Shown here one piece after another: positions 51,586-60,513 of a DNA stretch of 64,000 nucleotides (the first letter of the stretch is position 1; each line of letters opens with the position of its first letter). The position numbers were made by a program, and so were the translations under genes. The notes under the pieces were generated by a model. That model saw nothing but the letters and a program-made list of their open reading frames with translations. It was not told the DNA's origin and searched no databases. This DNA comes from Candidatus Zixiibacteriota bacterium (GTDB taxonomy: Bacteria; Zixibacteria; MSB-5A5; GN15; FEB-12). The stretch covers positions 1 to 64,000 of the forward strand of contig JAOUBJ010000020.1 in NCBI GenBank assembly GCA_029860345.1, given 5' to 3'.

Positions 51586-53922
51586 ATGCCGGGCACACAG
51601 TCTATCGCGGGAATCAACTCCGGGCTTGATACCAACGCCATCGTCGATGCAATGATCGAATTCGGGCGTGCCAATGCGTATGTCCTCGAAGCCCAACAAG
51701 CCGAAAAAGGGAATATCATTACCGCCCTCAAGGCGCTTGAGGCTAAGATCCTCGGCCTTAAGGCGCAAATCTCGCAGTTGAACCGCAGTTCGACATTTGA
51801 AAAAACCTCAGTAACAGTATCCGACTCGGCCTATCTGACGGCGTCGGGCTTTGGCAAGGTCGGCACCGGGCAGTATGATCTTCAGATTCTTTCGTTGGCT
51901 CGCAACCATCAGATGGCCAGCCAGGGATTCGATGACCAAACCTCCGACGATATGGGCACAGGGACAATTGATATCCAGGTCGGGAACGGATCGGTGCGAA
52001 CGATCACCATCGACAATACCAACAACTCTCTGATGGGAATCAAGAATGCCATTAATGAGGCCGATATCGGCGTCACCGCTACCATCATAAATGACGGCTC
52101 CGACACCAATGCAAATCGCCTGGTCCTGAGCGGCGACCTGACCGGTCGCGAGAACAGTATTGAAATCACCTCCAACCTAACCGGTGGCCTCAACCTGAAC
52201 TACACTGATAGCATATTCGACGTTCCGGAAACAATTACATCCGCCACCGGCAGTTCCTCGACGATTTCGCTTGGCGCCAGCGCTGATTTCACCGGCGCCG
52301 AACACAAAACTTACACCTTTACCGTCCAGGGTACAGGCGAACAGACGATCGGCTCCGGCACGATTACTGTCGACTGGACGGATGGTACCAATTCCGGCTC
52401 TATCGATGTGGACGCAGCCGGGCAGGTGCAACTGACAGGCGCAGGCGCCGACGGACTTTGGGTGGACTTCGGCGCCGGCATTCTCACCGCCGGTGATGAA
52501 TTCTCGGTGTCGACATTCACACCAACGCTGCAAGAGGCTTCCGATGCCAAAGTGTCATTGGGTTCGGCGGGTGGGTCCGGTTCTCCGATTACCGTTACCT
52601 CCACCACCAATACCATCAGCGACCTCATTGCCGGAGTGACCCTGAATCTCAAAAAGGTAACCGACCCCGGCGACAGCGTCGGAATCGAGGCCAAGCTTGA
52701 CACCACTTCGGTCAAGTCCCAGATCAAGAGTTTCATAACTGCCTACAACGATGTCATCGGATTCATCGACCAACAGAACGAATATGACGCAGATACCGGC
52801 TCGACCGGCGTGCTCTTCACTGACTCCAGTGTATGGACGATGCAGCGTTCCTTACGCGCGGCTGTCGGTCGGGGTGTAGCCGGTCTTGGTGGAGAGTTCA
52901 ACCAGCTCTTTTCTATAGGCATCCGGACCAATGCCTCGGGCGAATTGGCGATTGTGGACGCCTCCAGGCTCGATGCGGCTTTAGAAAACAATATTGACGA
53001 AGTCGTCCGGTTGTTCACAGCCGGCGGCGACTCCACTAACTCTCTGATAGAATTCGTAGCGGCTGATGCGCAGACCCAAACCGGCTACAGTTACCTGGTG
53101 GACATCACCAATGCAGCCGAGAAAGGCACCTATGTCGGCACCAGCCTGGCTGATCCGGCCACCACCGGCATAACGATAACATCCACCGACGACGAACTGA
53201 GGTTGAAAGTCGACGGTGTTATCTCCGGGACTCTTCAACTGGCACATGCCACCTACAATTCATCAACCGCCCTGGTAGACGAAATTCAAAAACAGATAGA
53301 CGCCGATTCGGTGCTTAAAGGGCGCGGCGTGACCGTCGAATGGATCGACACCGGTGGCAACGGATACCTTAAGTTCACCAGCGGTACTTACGGTTCCGAG
53401 TCGAAAATCGACATTGATACCGGCTTGAACAATCCGGCTGACGCAGTCCTTGGCCTTCAGAATGGAACGGCCACTGACGGCGAGGACGTGGCCGGGACCA
53501 TCAACGGTGAAACAGCCGAAGGCAAGGGTCAGGAACTGACCGGCGTCGAGGGTAACGAGTTCACCGCCGGACTCAAACTTAGAATCAACCTCACCAGTGC
53601 GCACGTGGGCGCCGGGGCTGAAGGTTTTGTAACACCAACCAAAGGAATTGCCGCCAAAACCAACGATCTGCTGACCAGCTTGACCAGAGCGGTCGACGGA
53701 ACTTTCGCCAGACAGATATCGAACTATGAAAAGCAGGTTGAAGTTCTTGCCGATCGTATCTCCGATATCGACGAGCGACTGGCTGTACGGCGGGACACTC
53801 TTTTGCTTCAGTTCTTCCAAATGGAAACAGCTTTGGGTCAGTTGAATTCGCAGCGAGATTTCCTCAACCGGCAACTGGCCGGTATAAACAACAACTGGGG
53901 ACTTATACAGAAAGATAACTAG
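51586..53922 (+). CDS. fliD: Flagellar filament cap protein FliD (expanded)
   Basis: A 778-residue cap protein that helps flagellin polymerise at the tip. The N-terminal signature GINSGLDTNAIVDAMIEFGR (about 6-25) and the C-terminal region (RDTLLLQFFQMETALGQL) are typical. An IN-type motif (MGIKNAINEADIGVTATI) lies near residue 150. FliD is usually about 450-480 residues; the central part here is enlarged, as in FlgL and flagellin. An AGGAGGTAAC site sits before the ATG. FliS starts 15 bases downstream. Confidence 0.95.
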   Translation: MPGTQSIAGINSGLDTNAIVDAMIEFGRANAYVLEAQQAEKGNIITALKALEAKILGLKAQISQLNRSSTFEKTSVTVSDSAYLTASGFGKVGTGQYDLQILSLARNHQMASQGFDDQTSDDMGTGTIDIQVGNGSVRTITIDNTNNSLMGIKNAINEADIGVTATIINDGSDTNANRLVLSGDLTGRENSIEITSNLTGGLNLNYTDSIFDVPETITSATGSSSTISLGASADFTGAEHKTYTFTVQGTGEQTIGSGTITVDWTDGTNSGSIDVDAAGQVQLTGAGADGLWVDFGAGILTAGDEFSVSTFTPTLQEASDAKVSLGSAGGSGSPITVTSTTNTISDLIAGVTLNLKKVTDPGDSVGIEAKLDTTSVKSQIKSFITAYNDVIGFIDQQNEYDADTGSTGVLFTDSSVWTMQRSLRAAVGRGVAGLGGEFNQLFSIGIRTNASGELAIVDASRLDAALENNIDEVVRLFTAGGDSTNSLIEFVAADAQTQTGYSYLVDITNAAEKGTYVGTSLADPATTGITITSTDDELRLKVDGVISGTLQLAHATYNSSTALVDEIQKQIDADSVLKGRGVTVEWIDTGGNGYLKFTSGTYGSESKIDIDTGLNNPADAVLGLQNGTATDGEDVAGTINGETAEGKGQELTGVEGNEFTAGLKLRINLTSAHVGAGAEGFVTPTKGIAAKTNDLLTSLTRAVDGTFARQISNYEKQVEVLADRISDIDERLAVRRDTLLLQFFQMETALGQLNSQRDFLNRQLAGINNNWGLIQKDN

Positions 53923-53937
53923 ATAGGAAAGTACAGA

Positions 53938-54369
53938 ATGGATGGAACCTTACGGTCGTATGAAGCTGTCGACACGCTCGGCAAAACTCAAGTTGAACTG
54001 GTAATCAAAGTCTATGACGGTGCTTTGGCCTCTTTTCGTGCGGCCCAGGCAAGCTACACCGACCAACAGTATCAGGCAGGTTACGAACACCTCGAGAAAG
54101 CCAAGAGTTTCGTGGTGCATCTGTATACCACTCTCGACCTGGAACAAGGGGGCGAGGTTGCCGCCAATCTGGCCAAAATATACAGTTACGTTGTCAGTCG
54201 GATCGACGCCGTGGAGGCGACCAAAGATTTGTCCGAAATTGACGATATCATAACTGTATTGACCAACCTGAAATCAGGCTGGACGGAATTGAAACAACAA
54301 GAAGCCAAATCCACCCTGCCGGTTCCGACCCCGCCACCGGCCGGCGGTGGTTTCGCGACATCCGGATAG
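53938..54369 (+). CDS. fliS: Flagellin export chaperone FliS
   Basis: A 143-residue helical bundle that binds unfolded flagellin before export. It shows the family's pattern: KTQVELVIKVYDGALASFRAAQ (in parts, about 16-40), YEHLEKAKSFVVHLYTTLD (about 47-65) and GEVAANLAKIYSYVVSRI (about 71-88). The tail (about 122-143) is Pro/Gly-rich. It is 15 bases after fliD and two bases before the next chaperone. Confidence 0.93.
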   Translation: MDGTLRSYEAVDTLGKTQVELVIKVYDGALASFRAAQASYTDQQYQAGYEHLEKAKSFVVHLYTTLDLEQGGEVAANLAKIYSYVVSRIDAVEATKDLSEIDDIITVLTNLKSGWTELKQQEAKSTLPVPTPPPAGGGFATSG

Positions 54370-54371
54370 AC

Positions 54372-54833
54372 ATGGACAGCTTGGATTATAATGCCATCAG
54401 TCGACTGGAACGAGAATTGATCTTCGTTCTCAAAGAAGAATACTCATTCTATCAGTCACTCTATATCACGATGGATAAGCAGCGTGATTCGATCAAGTTC
54501 GATCAGGATGAGCACCTGCTGGACCTCTTTGCCGAAATCGAACGTTGTCACCGACGCATCAAGACATCCGAAGACAAAGTTGTCACGCTGAAAGCCAAAC
54601 ATCCGCAGATGTTCCGCGTGGCCGCGGCCAAGCCGGAGGTCAAGAAACTGGTGAACAGTATTGCCACCATGGTCAAGAAGAATATGACCCTGGTCGCTGA
54701 GAGCGAAGAGTATCTCAGGAAGCGTTACGAACGCATAAGATCGGAATTGGGAGAACTCAAGAACAGTCGCAAGATTCTTCAGTATATGAGCGAGGGCGAC
54801 CATGCCCCGCAGTTTGTCGATGGTAAGAACTGA
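54372..54833 (+). CDS. FliT/FlgN-like flagellar chaperone
   Basis: A 153-residue coiled-coil protein with the general features of FliT/FlgN chaperones: predicted helices YNAISRLERELIFVLKEEYSFYQSL and IERCHRRIKTSEDK, and a basic C-terminus. It lies directly after fliS, where fliT usually stands. Sequence similarity to known FliT or FlgN is low, so the exact partner (FliD, FlgK or FlgL) cannot be fixed. Two bases separate it from fliS. Confidence 0.7.
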   Translation: MDSLDYNAISRLERELIFVLKEEYSFYQSLYITMDKQRDSIKFDQDEHLLDLFAEIERCHRRIKTSEDKVVTLKAKHPQMFRVAAAKPEVKKLVNSIATMVKKNMTLVAESEEYLRKRYERIRSELGELKNSRKILQYMSEGDHAPQFVDGKN

Positions 54834-54909
54834 AGTTGTGTGGCTGGTATAGATCGTGGATGACCACAAAGATGATCGTCACCGAAATAGGAAGGTAGAT
54901 GGTGATGCT

Positions 54910-55332
54910 ATGAAAATCGGACCAAGTCAAGATCAACCGGCGTTGAACGAACCGATCAAAAAAGCGGTCGACAACGCCCGGGAATCGTCGGGCGGCACCA
55001 GCGCGGAAGAACAGTCGAAGGAGACCAGGAGTCCCAATCAGGCCGGCCTGACCGAGGACACCGTGCAACTGTCTAAGGCCCAAGGAACGCAGATCGATCC
55101 GGTTGGCTACGACAGTCAGGAGCTGCGTGACCAGTTGGCGGCGGCCAGGGCTCGGGGCAATGATCAAGTGTCGACGACCGGGGCCAAGAAGGAAGCCGCT
55201 AGCACAAAACTCGAAGCTGTGCGCCAACGGATCGACAGCGGGTTCTACTTCTCGAAGGAAGTGAAAGAGAAAATCGCCGACATACTCGCCGCTGAGTTTA
55301 TCGGCAAATTACCAGAGCAGGAAGACCTGTAA
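54910..55332 (+). CDS. flgM: Anti-sigma-28 factor FlgM
   Basis: A 140-residue protein with a disordered, Glu/Ser/Gln-rich N-terminal half. Its C-terminal half fits FlgM: LTEDTVQLSKAQ, then TKLEAVRQRIDSGFYFSKEVKEKIADILAAEF, seen in parts from about residue 107. The ATG at 54910 is preferred because AGGAAGG lies upstream; an in-frame GTG at 54856 would add 18 basic residues. FlgM would hold sigma-28 until the hook is complete and then be secreted. It is followed by the HDOD gene after six bases. Confidence 0.75.
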   Translation: MKIGPSQDQPALNEPIKKAVDNARESSGGTSAEEQSKETRSPNQAGLTEDTVQLSKAQGTQIDPVGYDSQELRDQLAAARARGNDQVSTTGAKKEAASTKLEAVRQRIDSGFYFSKEVKEKIADILAAEFIGKLPEQEDL

Positions 55333-55338
55333 GACAAC

Positions 55339-56226
55339 ATGGAAACAGCCACGATTGACAACAAAGTAAAGCAGGTGATCTCGAATATTCGGAATCTGCC
55401 GACGCCTCCGATTGTATTTCACCAGATTCAAAAGGTGATCTCCGACCCCAACTCATCGGCCGGGCAGGTTGCCTCGGTGTTGGCCGAAGATCCGGCCATG
55501 TCGGTCAAAGTGCTGAAACTGACCAACTCGGCATTCTACGGCCTGGCCCGCGAGATCGAGTCGGTCAAACATGCGGTTATGATTGTGGGCATGGAGGCTA
55601 TCAAGAACCTGGTCTTGTCGGCCTCGGTGCTCGATATGTTCAAGAGTTCAGATATCGACCAGGAGTTTCAGGAAGCGTTCTGGCGTCATTCATTGGCCAC
55701 GGCTTTCTGTGGGCGCTTGTTGGCGCGTCGACTTAACGCGCACGGCATGGTCGACCCCGATACCGCGTTTTCATCCGGTCTGCTGCACGATGTGGGTAAA
55801 CTGATAATCTCCTGTTTCCTGCCTGAAGAAAACGCCAAGTTCCAGGAGGCCCGCAAGGACGACGAGGAGTCTCCGGATTTTGAAGTCGAGGAACGGGCAC
55901 TTGGATTTAACCATGCTCAGGTCGGGGGCTTTTTGGCCACTCAATGGAAACTGCCCAAACGTCTGGCCGACTCAATCAGCTATCATCACCGCCCGCAATT
56001 GAGCGAAGATGAACTCCCCGTTGCCTACCTGGTACATTTGGGCGACCATATCGCCCGGAAGACTTTCCTGGACCCCAAGCGCGGAGACATTATCGGCAGC
56101 CTGGAAGATGGGGTCATGGAGTTTCTGCAGATCACCGACGATGACATGATGACATTCGTGGCCTTGTTGCGCGAAGAGTATGTCAAAGCCGAGACTTTCA
56201 TGCAGATGGCCGGCATGTCGTCGTAG
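55339..56226 (+). CDS. HDOD-domain signalling protein
   Basis: A 295-residue cytosolic protein consisting of one HDOD domain (about 15-215). The non-catalytic HD motif has LLHDVGKLIIS (about 150-160), where HD survives, and SYHHRPQLS further on. HDOD proteins are regulatory relatives of HD phosphohydrolases, often found in motility or cyclic-nucleotide pathways. Being the last gene of the flagellin-FlgM operon, it could modulate flagellar output. Its ligand and partner are unknown. Confidence 0.87.
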   Translation: METATIDNKVKQVISNIRNLPTPPIVFHQIQKVISDPNSSAGQVASVLAEDPAMSVKVLKLTNSAFYGLAREIESVKHAVMIVGMEAIKNLVLSASVLDMFKSSDIDQEFQEAFWRHSLATAFCGRLLARRLNAHGMVDPDTAFSSGLLHDVGKLIISCFLPEENAKFQEARKDDEESPDFEVEERALGFNHAQVGGFLATQWKLPKRLADSISYHHRPQLSEDELPVAYLVHLGDHIARKTFLDPKRGDIIGSLEDGVMEFLQITDDDMMTFVALLREEYVKAETFMQMAGMSS

Positions 56227-56510
56227 TCATTCCATAACCAAATCCACCTACGTCATTCTGGCGAAGGCTAGAATCCAGTCTTCACCCCTTGGCACAAAGC
56301 AATTGCAATAGTAGGGCAGGATCCCTGTGATCCTGCCGATTTCGGCGGCATCGCAGGGATGCCGCCCTACTAAGAGAAGATTATTGATAAATCGAAGAGA
56401 GTTTTGTATCTTTTTGCGCTTGCTGGTAAAAGACCCATCGATTCAATGGTAGGATATCCAAAGGGGTCTCATGCGGGCGCAGGCCGGGATCAATGTATTG
56501 AGGATGAAGA
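56227..56510. repeat. Intergenic palindromes upstream of the TIR gene
   Basis: A GTCATTCTGGCG...TAGAATCCAG element (56252-56277) is followed by a 62-base imperfect palindrome (56310-56371). Its two arms of about 29 bases differ at only a few compensated positions; both begin or end with GTAGGGC or GCCCTAC. The palindrome contains the string ATCCTGCCGAT. A weak promoter-like pair (TTGTAT, 17 bases, TAAAAG, about 56405-56433) lies downstream, and a GAGGA ribosome site precedes the ATG at 56511. Confidence 0.5.
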
Positions 56511-59500
56511 ATGGCAGATGGCTTCAAGTATGACGTATTCCTGAGCTACAACTCGAAAGACAAACCACGGGTGCTGCGGCTCGCGACACAGCTGAAGAAA
56601 GCGGGGCTGCGGGTGTGGTTCGATAAATGGGTGGTCAAACCTGGCGACGATATCTACCTCGCCATCGAGCGCGGAATCGAAACCACACGTACGCTACTCC
56701 TCTGTATGACCCCGAACGCACTTGCCTCCGACTGGGTGGCTCTGGAACGGAGCAGCGCCATCCATCGCGATCCGGCCAACGAAGGGCGCCGCTTCATCCC
56801 ACTGCTGCTGGCCGACTGCAAACTGCCGGACACGCTGAGGCGCTACAAGTATGTGGATTTCCGGGAGGAGTCGGACGAGGAGGCAGCGTTTGCCGAACTG
56901 CTGAGCGTCTGCCAGCCCGATGCGGTTGATGCGCCGCTCATGGCCAAGCCCGCGCCGAAGAAGAAGATACTGAAGAAGAAGCCACCTCCAAAGAAGCCGA
57001 GGCCAAAGACACCGCCGGAAGAGACCGAGCCGCTGGCGGTTCTGGAACGCAAGCTCACCGGGCACAAGGGCTGGGTCTGGAGCGTGGCCGTCAGCCCGGA
57101 TGGGACATGGGCGGCGTCCGGCTTACTAGACAGTACGGTCCAGATTTGGGATATGGAGACTAGTGAGTGCCGGGCGACGCTGAAAGGGCATACGGACCAC
57201 GTGAACTCCGTTGCGATTACGCCGGATGGGAAACGAATTCTGTCGGGTTCGGCTGACCATTCCGTTCGTGTTTGGAATGCAAGCTCGGGACGGAGACTGG
57301 CGATGTTGAAGGGTCACACGCATCACGTCCGCTCGGTGGTCGCCTTGCAGGACAACGCCCGCGCGCTTTCTGGCGGATCGGACAACATGCTCAGGTTGTG
57401 GGACCTCTCATCGCGTTCATGCCTCAAGACCATAGATTGCGGGCCGAACGGCGGCGACAACATTTTCACCTGCGCCGTCAATCGGGCGGGGACACATGCG
57501 CTGTCGGGGCATCGGGACGGACGAATTCGACACTGGGATCTGGAAGCGGGCGAGTGCCTCGCGACCCTGAAGGGCCACTCGTCCATTGTGAAGTCAGTCC
57601 AGATCATGCCGGACGGACGGTTCGCTGTTTCGGGTTCGGACGACAAGACGGTCAAAGTCTGGGACCTGGAAGCGGGGTCTTGTGTCGGGACATTGGAGGG
57701 CCATCAGAACAAAGTGCATTCGGTCGCCATCCCCCCCGACTTCAGCTTGATCGCCTCCACGGGATTCCAGGACAAAACAGTCCGGCTCTGGGATTGGAAA
57801 TCGGGGGCCAGCTTGCAAGTGATCGAGTATGAGTTGGCTGTGTCTCCGATTTCCGTCACCTTCAGCCCCGATGGTTCGCGGCTTGTGGTGGGCACTGCCC
57901 TGGGTCCCATCTACGTCTATCGCCTCACCGACGTCCGCGCGGCGCCGCCGGCCGAGGCAACGCGTCGCTACGTGAACGCTAAGGTTGTGTTGATCGGCGA
58001 GAGCACGGTCGGCAAGACGACATTGGCCCATCGGCTAGTCAAGGATCGATACGTAAAAACCGATTCGACGCATGGAATGAATGTCTGGCGGCTGGATTTG
58101 CCCCCTGCAACTGATGAAACAGATGAGCGCGAAGCTTTGCTTTGGGACTTTGCTGGCCAATTGAGCTACCGCGAGATTCACCAACTCTATTTGGATCAGA
58201 CAGCTTTGGCACTGCTGCTCATCAATCCGCAGAAGGACGATCCCTTTGCCGAGGCTGGCGATTGGATCAAGGCGCTAGAATCAGCAGCAGCCCAACACGA
58301 CACAAATCCCGAAGTTCCCAAGGTGCTGATTACGACGAGAAGCGATGTCGGTGGGGTAATGGTCAGCGAGAGAAAAATCAAAAGGTTCTTGCAGGAGTAC
58401 GATTTCAAGGCTTGGCTCTCCACGGGAGCGAAAAAAGGCGAGAATTGCTCGGACAAGAAGAACGGCGGCCAGCCCTCGAAGCTGAAACAATTGATCGCCG
58501 AAAACATTCCGTGGGACAAGCTGGAGTGGACAAGCACGCCGCGCCTTCTGGCCGAATTGAAGAAGGCTGTGATGGCCATGCGCGACGAGTCGGACATTCG
58601 GCTGCTCCGTTTCGCCGAACTGGCGCAACGGCTGGAGCAGGCGCTGCCGGTGGAGAAATTCGGCGCGTCCGATGTGCGCACGGCGGTGACACTGCTGGCC
58701 AATCACGGTCTGGCTCGCCCCTTGAAATTCGGCGACCTGGTGCTTTTGCAACCGGAACTTATCAACGGCTACGCCGGGGCGATCATCCGCGCCGCCCGCG
58801 CTCACACCGATGAGATCGGTTGCGTACCGGAGGCAGACATCTACCAGCCCGGTTTCGATTTCACCGGCGTCGAACGGTTGAAGAATCGCCCCGATGAAGA
58901 ACTGCTTCTGCGGGCGCTGGTTCAGACCTTTCTTGACCACTCGCTCTGTATCGCCGAGGAGACGCCGCAGGGGCGGCACCTGGTCTTTCCCTCACAATAC
59001 CGCCGGGAAAAGGACATTCCGCATGAACCGGACATCTTCGTATCCTACACATTCAGTGGCGAATGGCAAACGGTGTGGACCACGCTGGTGGTGCGGCTGT
59101 GGTACAGCAATGAGTTCGAGCACCGCGAGTTGTGGCGCAACGCGGCGGAGTTCGCCTTCTCAGACCTCACGCTCGGTCTGAAGATCGGCAACCAGCCGGG
59201 CGAAGGCACGGGGACAATCAGCCTTTATTTCGACAAGGAGGTGCCGGACGAACTGAGGGTAATCTTTATCGAGTATGTCCATCGCCACTTGGCCAAGTAC
59301 GGCTGCGAGGTGACGCGCGACCGTCGCTACGTGTGCCAGGACTGTGGCAAACCGGTGAAGGATCTGGACGCGGTGCGGCGGCGGATGGAAAGGAAGAAGG
59401 ATTTCATAACCTGCCAGGAATGCGACGAGCAAGTGCCGTTCATCGACTTTATCGAGCAGCGCCTCAAGAGCGATCCGGTGGCGCGAAAAATCCTGGCCAT

Positions 59501-60002
59501 GGACGAGACGGCCACGCGCCAACTCGACACCCAAGCGCTTGAGCAAATCCTGATCGGCCACATGATGGCCATCGCCGGCGACGCGAATCAGATCTTCCGT
59601 CCCGTGACAATGTTCGAGTACGGTATCGACGGGGAAGTGGAGTTCAGAGACAACGACGGCAAGGCCAGTGGGAAGAAAATCTGCGTGCAACTCAAGAGCG
59701 GCGACTCTTACCTGCGCACTCGGAAGGCCGATGGCAACGAGGTCTTCGATGTGAAGAATGATCGACACCTCGAGTATTGGCTGAGCCTCCCCGTGGATGT
59801 GTATCTGGTCATTCGCCAGACAGACGGCACGACCGACGGGCAGGTCATCCGATGGATGAACGTGACGCGTTACCTGAAGGCGCGGAAAGACAAGAAGAAC
59901 CGTCAGATTGTTTTCCAAGGCGTGAAGCTGGACATGGAGGCGGTGTGGAAGGTGCGGGATGAGTTCTTTGGGCAGGCGTCCAGTAAGAAGCGGAAGCGAT
60001 AG
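56511..60002 (+). CDS. TIR-WD40-Roc/COR-zinc ribbon-DUF4365 multidomain protein
   Basis: A 1163-residue protein with five joined modules. A TIR domain (about 6-135) has catalytic-type Glu79 in SDWVALERS. A Lys/Pro hinge (145-172) follows, then WD40 repeats (about 180-475, with GHxxxVxSV...VWD units). A Roc GTPase (488-640) carries GESTVGKT (496-503) and DFAGQ (546-550). A COR-like region (about 660-930) precedes two CxxC pairs (942/945 and 968/971). The C-terminal DUF4365 domain (about 1000-1150) has the restriction-enzyme-like set E1036, D1040, Q1060 and K1062. A plausible reading is a sensor-switch-effector immune protein with NADase and nuclease ends. It stands alone between repeat-rich gaps. 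Confidence 0.85.
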   Translation: MADGFKYDVFLSYNSKDKPRVLRLATQLKKAGLRVWFDKWVVKPGDDIYLAIERGIETTRTLLLCMTPNALASDWVALERSSAIHRDPANEGRRFIPLLLADCKLPDTLRRYKYVDFREESDEEAAFAELLSVCQPDAVDAPLMAKPAPKKKILKKKPPPKKPRPKTPPEETEPLAVLERKLTGHKGWVWSVAVSPDGTWAASGLLDSTVQIWDMETSECRATLKGHTDHVNSVAITPDGKRILSGSADHSVRVWNASSGRRLAMLKGHTHHVRSVVALQDNARALSGGSDNMLRLWDLSSRSCLKTIDCGPNGGDNIFTCAVNRAGTHALSGHRDGRIRHWDLEAGECLATLKGHSSIVKSVQIMPDGRFAVSGSDDKTVKVWDLEAGSCVGTLEGHQNKVHSVAIPPDFSLIASTGFQDKTVRLWDWKSGASLQVIEYELAVSPISVTFSPDGSRLVVGTALGPIYVYRLTDVRAAPPAEATRRYVNAKVVLIGESTVGKTTLAHRLVKDRYVKTDSTHGMNVWRLDLPPATDETDEREALLWDFAGQLSYREIHQLYLDQTALALLLINPQKDDPFAEAGDWIKALESAAAQHDTNPEVPKVLITTRSDVGGVMVSERKIKRFLQEYDFKAWLSTGAKKGENCSDKKNGGQPSKLKQLIAENIPWDKLEWTSTPRLLAELKKAVMAMRDESDIRLLRFAELAQRLEQALPVEKFGASDVRTAVTLLANHGLARPLKFGDLVLLQPELINGYAGAIIRAARAHTDEIGCVPEADIYQPGFDFTGVERLKNRPDEELLLRALVQTFLDHSLCIAEETPQGRHLVFPSQYRREKDIPHEPDIFVSYTFSGEWQTVWTTLVVRLWYSNEFEHRELWRNAAEFAFSDLTLGLKIGNQPGEGTGTISLYFDKEVPDELRVIFIEYVHRHLAKYGCEVTRDRRYVCQDCGKPVKDLDAVRRRMERKKDFITCQECDEQVPFIDFIEQRLKSDPVARKILAMDETATRQLDTQALEQILIGHMMAIAGDANQIFRPVTMFEYGIDGEVEFRDNDGKASGKKICVQLKSGDSYLRTRKADGNEVFDVKNDRHLEYWLSLPVDVYLVIRQTDGTTDGQVIRWMNVTRYLKARKDKKNRQIVFQGVKLDMEAVWKVRDEFFGQASSKKRKR

Positions 60003-60265
60003 ACAAACCGGAGTCACTGAGCGTTGGGCGCCGTCTGATCCGTATCGAAGATGGATTCCGGGTCAAAGCCCGGAATGACAGACTTTAGACCCCAAACAGT
60101 ATTGGCGGGTTCGAAGACGAACCCACCCTACATTCGAGACTTTTGAGGGTGCCACCCGCAATGAAGAGAATCGGCTTCGCCGATGTCAGGTCTCTGAGAG
60201 AAGAGAGACCTGACCTACTGTTAAGAGGCCCAAGCCTAATTCAATATGCCCGTCCAATTTAGGCC
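60003..60265. repeat. Intergenic repeats after the TIR gene
   Basis: The gap includes a GGATTCCGGG...CCCGGAATGA inverted element (about 60053-60079), a TTTGAGGGTGCCACCC element (about 60142-60157, shared with about 22914), and the arms GTCAGGTCTCT/AGAGACCTGAC (60185-60213), which match the element at 36044-36073. No gene or convincing promoter is seen before 60266. Confidence 0.55.
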
Positions 60266-60294
60266 TTGACAAAAAACCCGACTAAGACTATTTT
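60266..60294 (+). promoter_or_regulatory. Sigma-70 promoter of tRNA-Val and the thrS operon
   Basis: TTGACA (60266-60271) and TATTTT (60289-60294) are 17 bases apart. Transcription should begin near 60301. A GTAGTGT/ACACTAC hairpin (60311-60336) lies in the leader just before the tRNA. Confidence 0.7.
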
Positions 60295-60353
60295 CGAAAG
60301 CCGTGCGTAGGTAGTGTAGTCTTTGACCGACACTACATAAAAGTAAATGAGTT

Positions 60354-60430
60354 GGGCGATTAGCTCAGATGGTTAGAGTACTTGCTTGACATGCAAGGGG
60401 TCACTGGTTCAATTCCAGTATCGCCCACCA
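60354..60430 (+). tRNA. tRNA-Val (anticodon GAC)
   Basis: Acceptor arms GGGCGAT (60354-60360) and ATCGCCC (60420-60426) pair fully, with discriminator A and an encoded CCA. The anticodon loop TTGACAT between CTTGC and GCAAG gives GAC. The D arm (TAGCTCAGATGGTTAGAG) and T arm (GGTTCAATTCC) are standard. It precedes thrS by about 83 bases, so processing from the thrS transcript is possible. Confidence 0.95.
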
Positions 60431-60513
60431 TATAGATGACAACAGCGGACATCGGCTGGATAGAACCGCCGAACCTCCGCTTTTCGTTTTGTGATAGGTT
60501 AGAGAGTTTTAAG

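Noticed and set aside
56511-60002. Interpretation as a LRRK-type Roco protein only
   Set aside because: There is no leucine-rich repeat or kinase domain; WD40, TIR and a nuclease-like domain dominate the ends.
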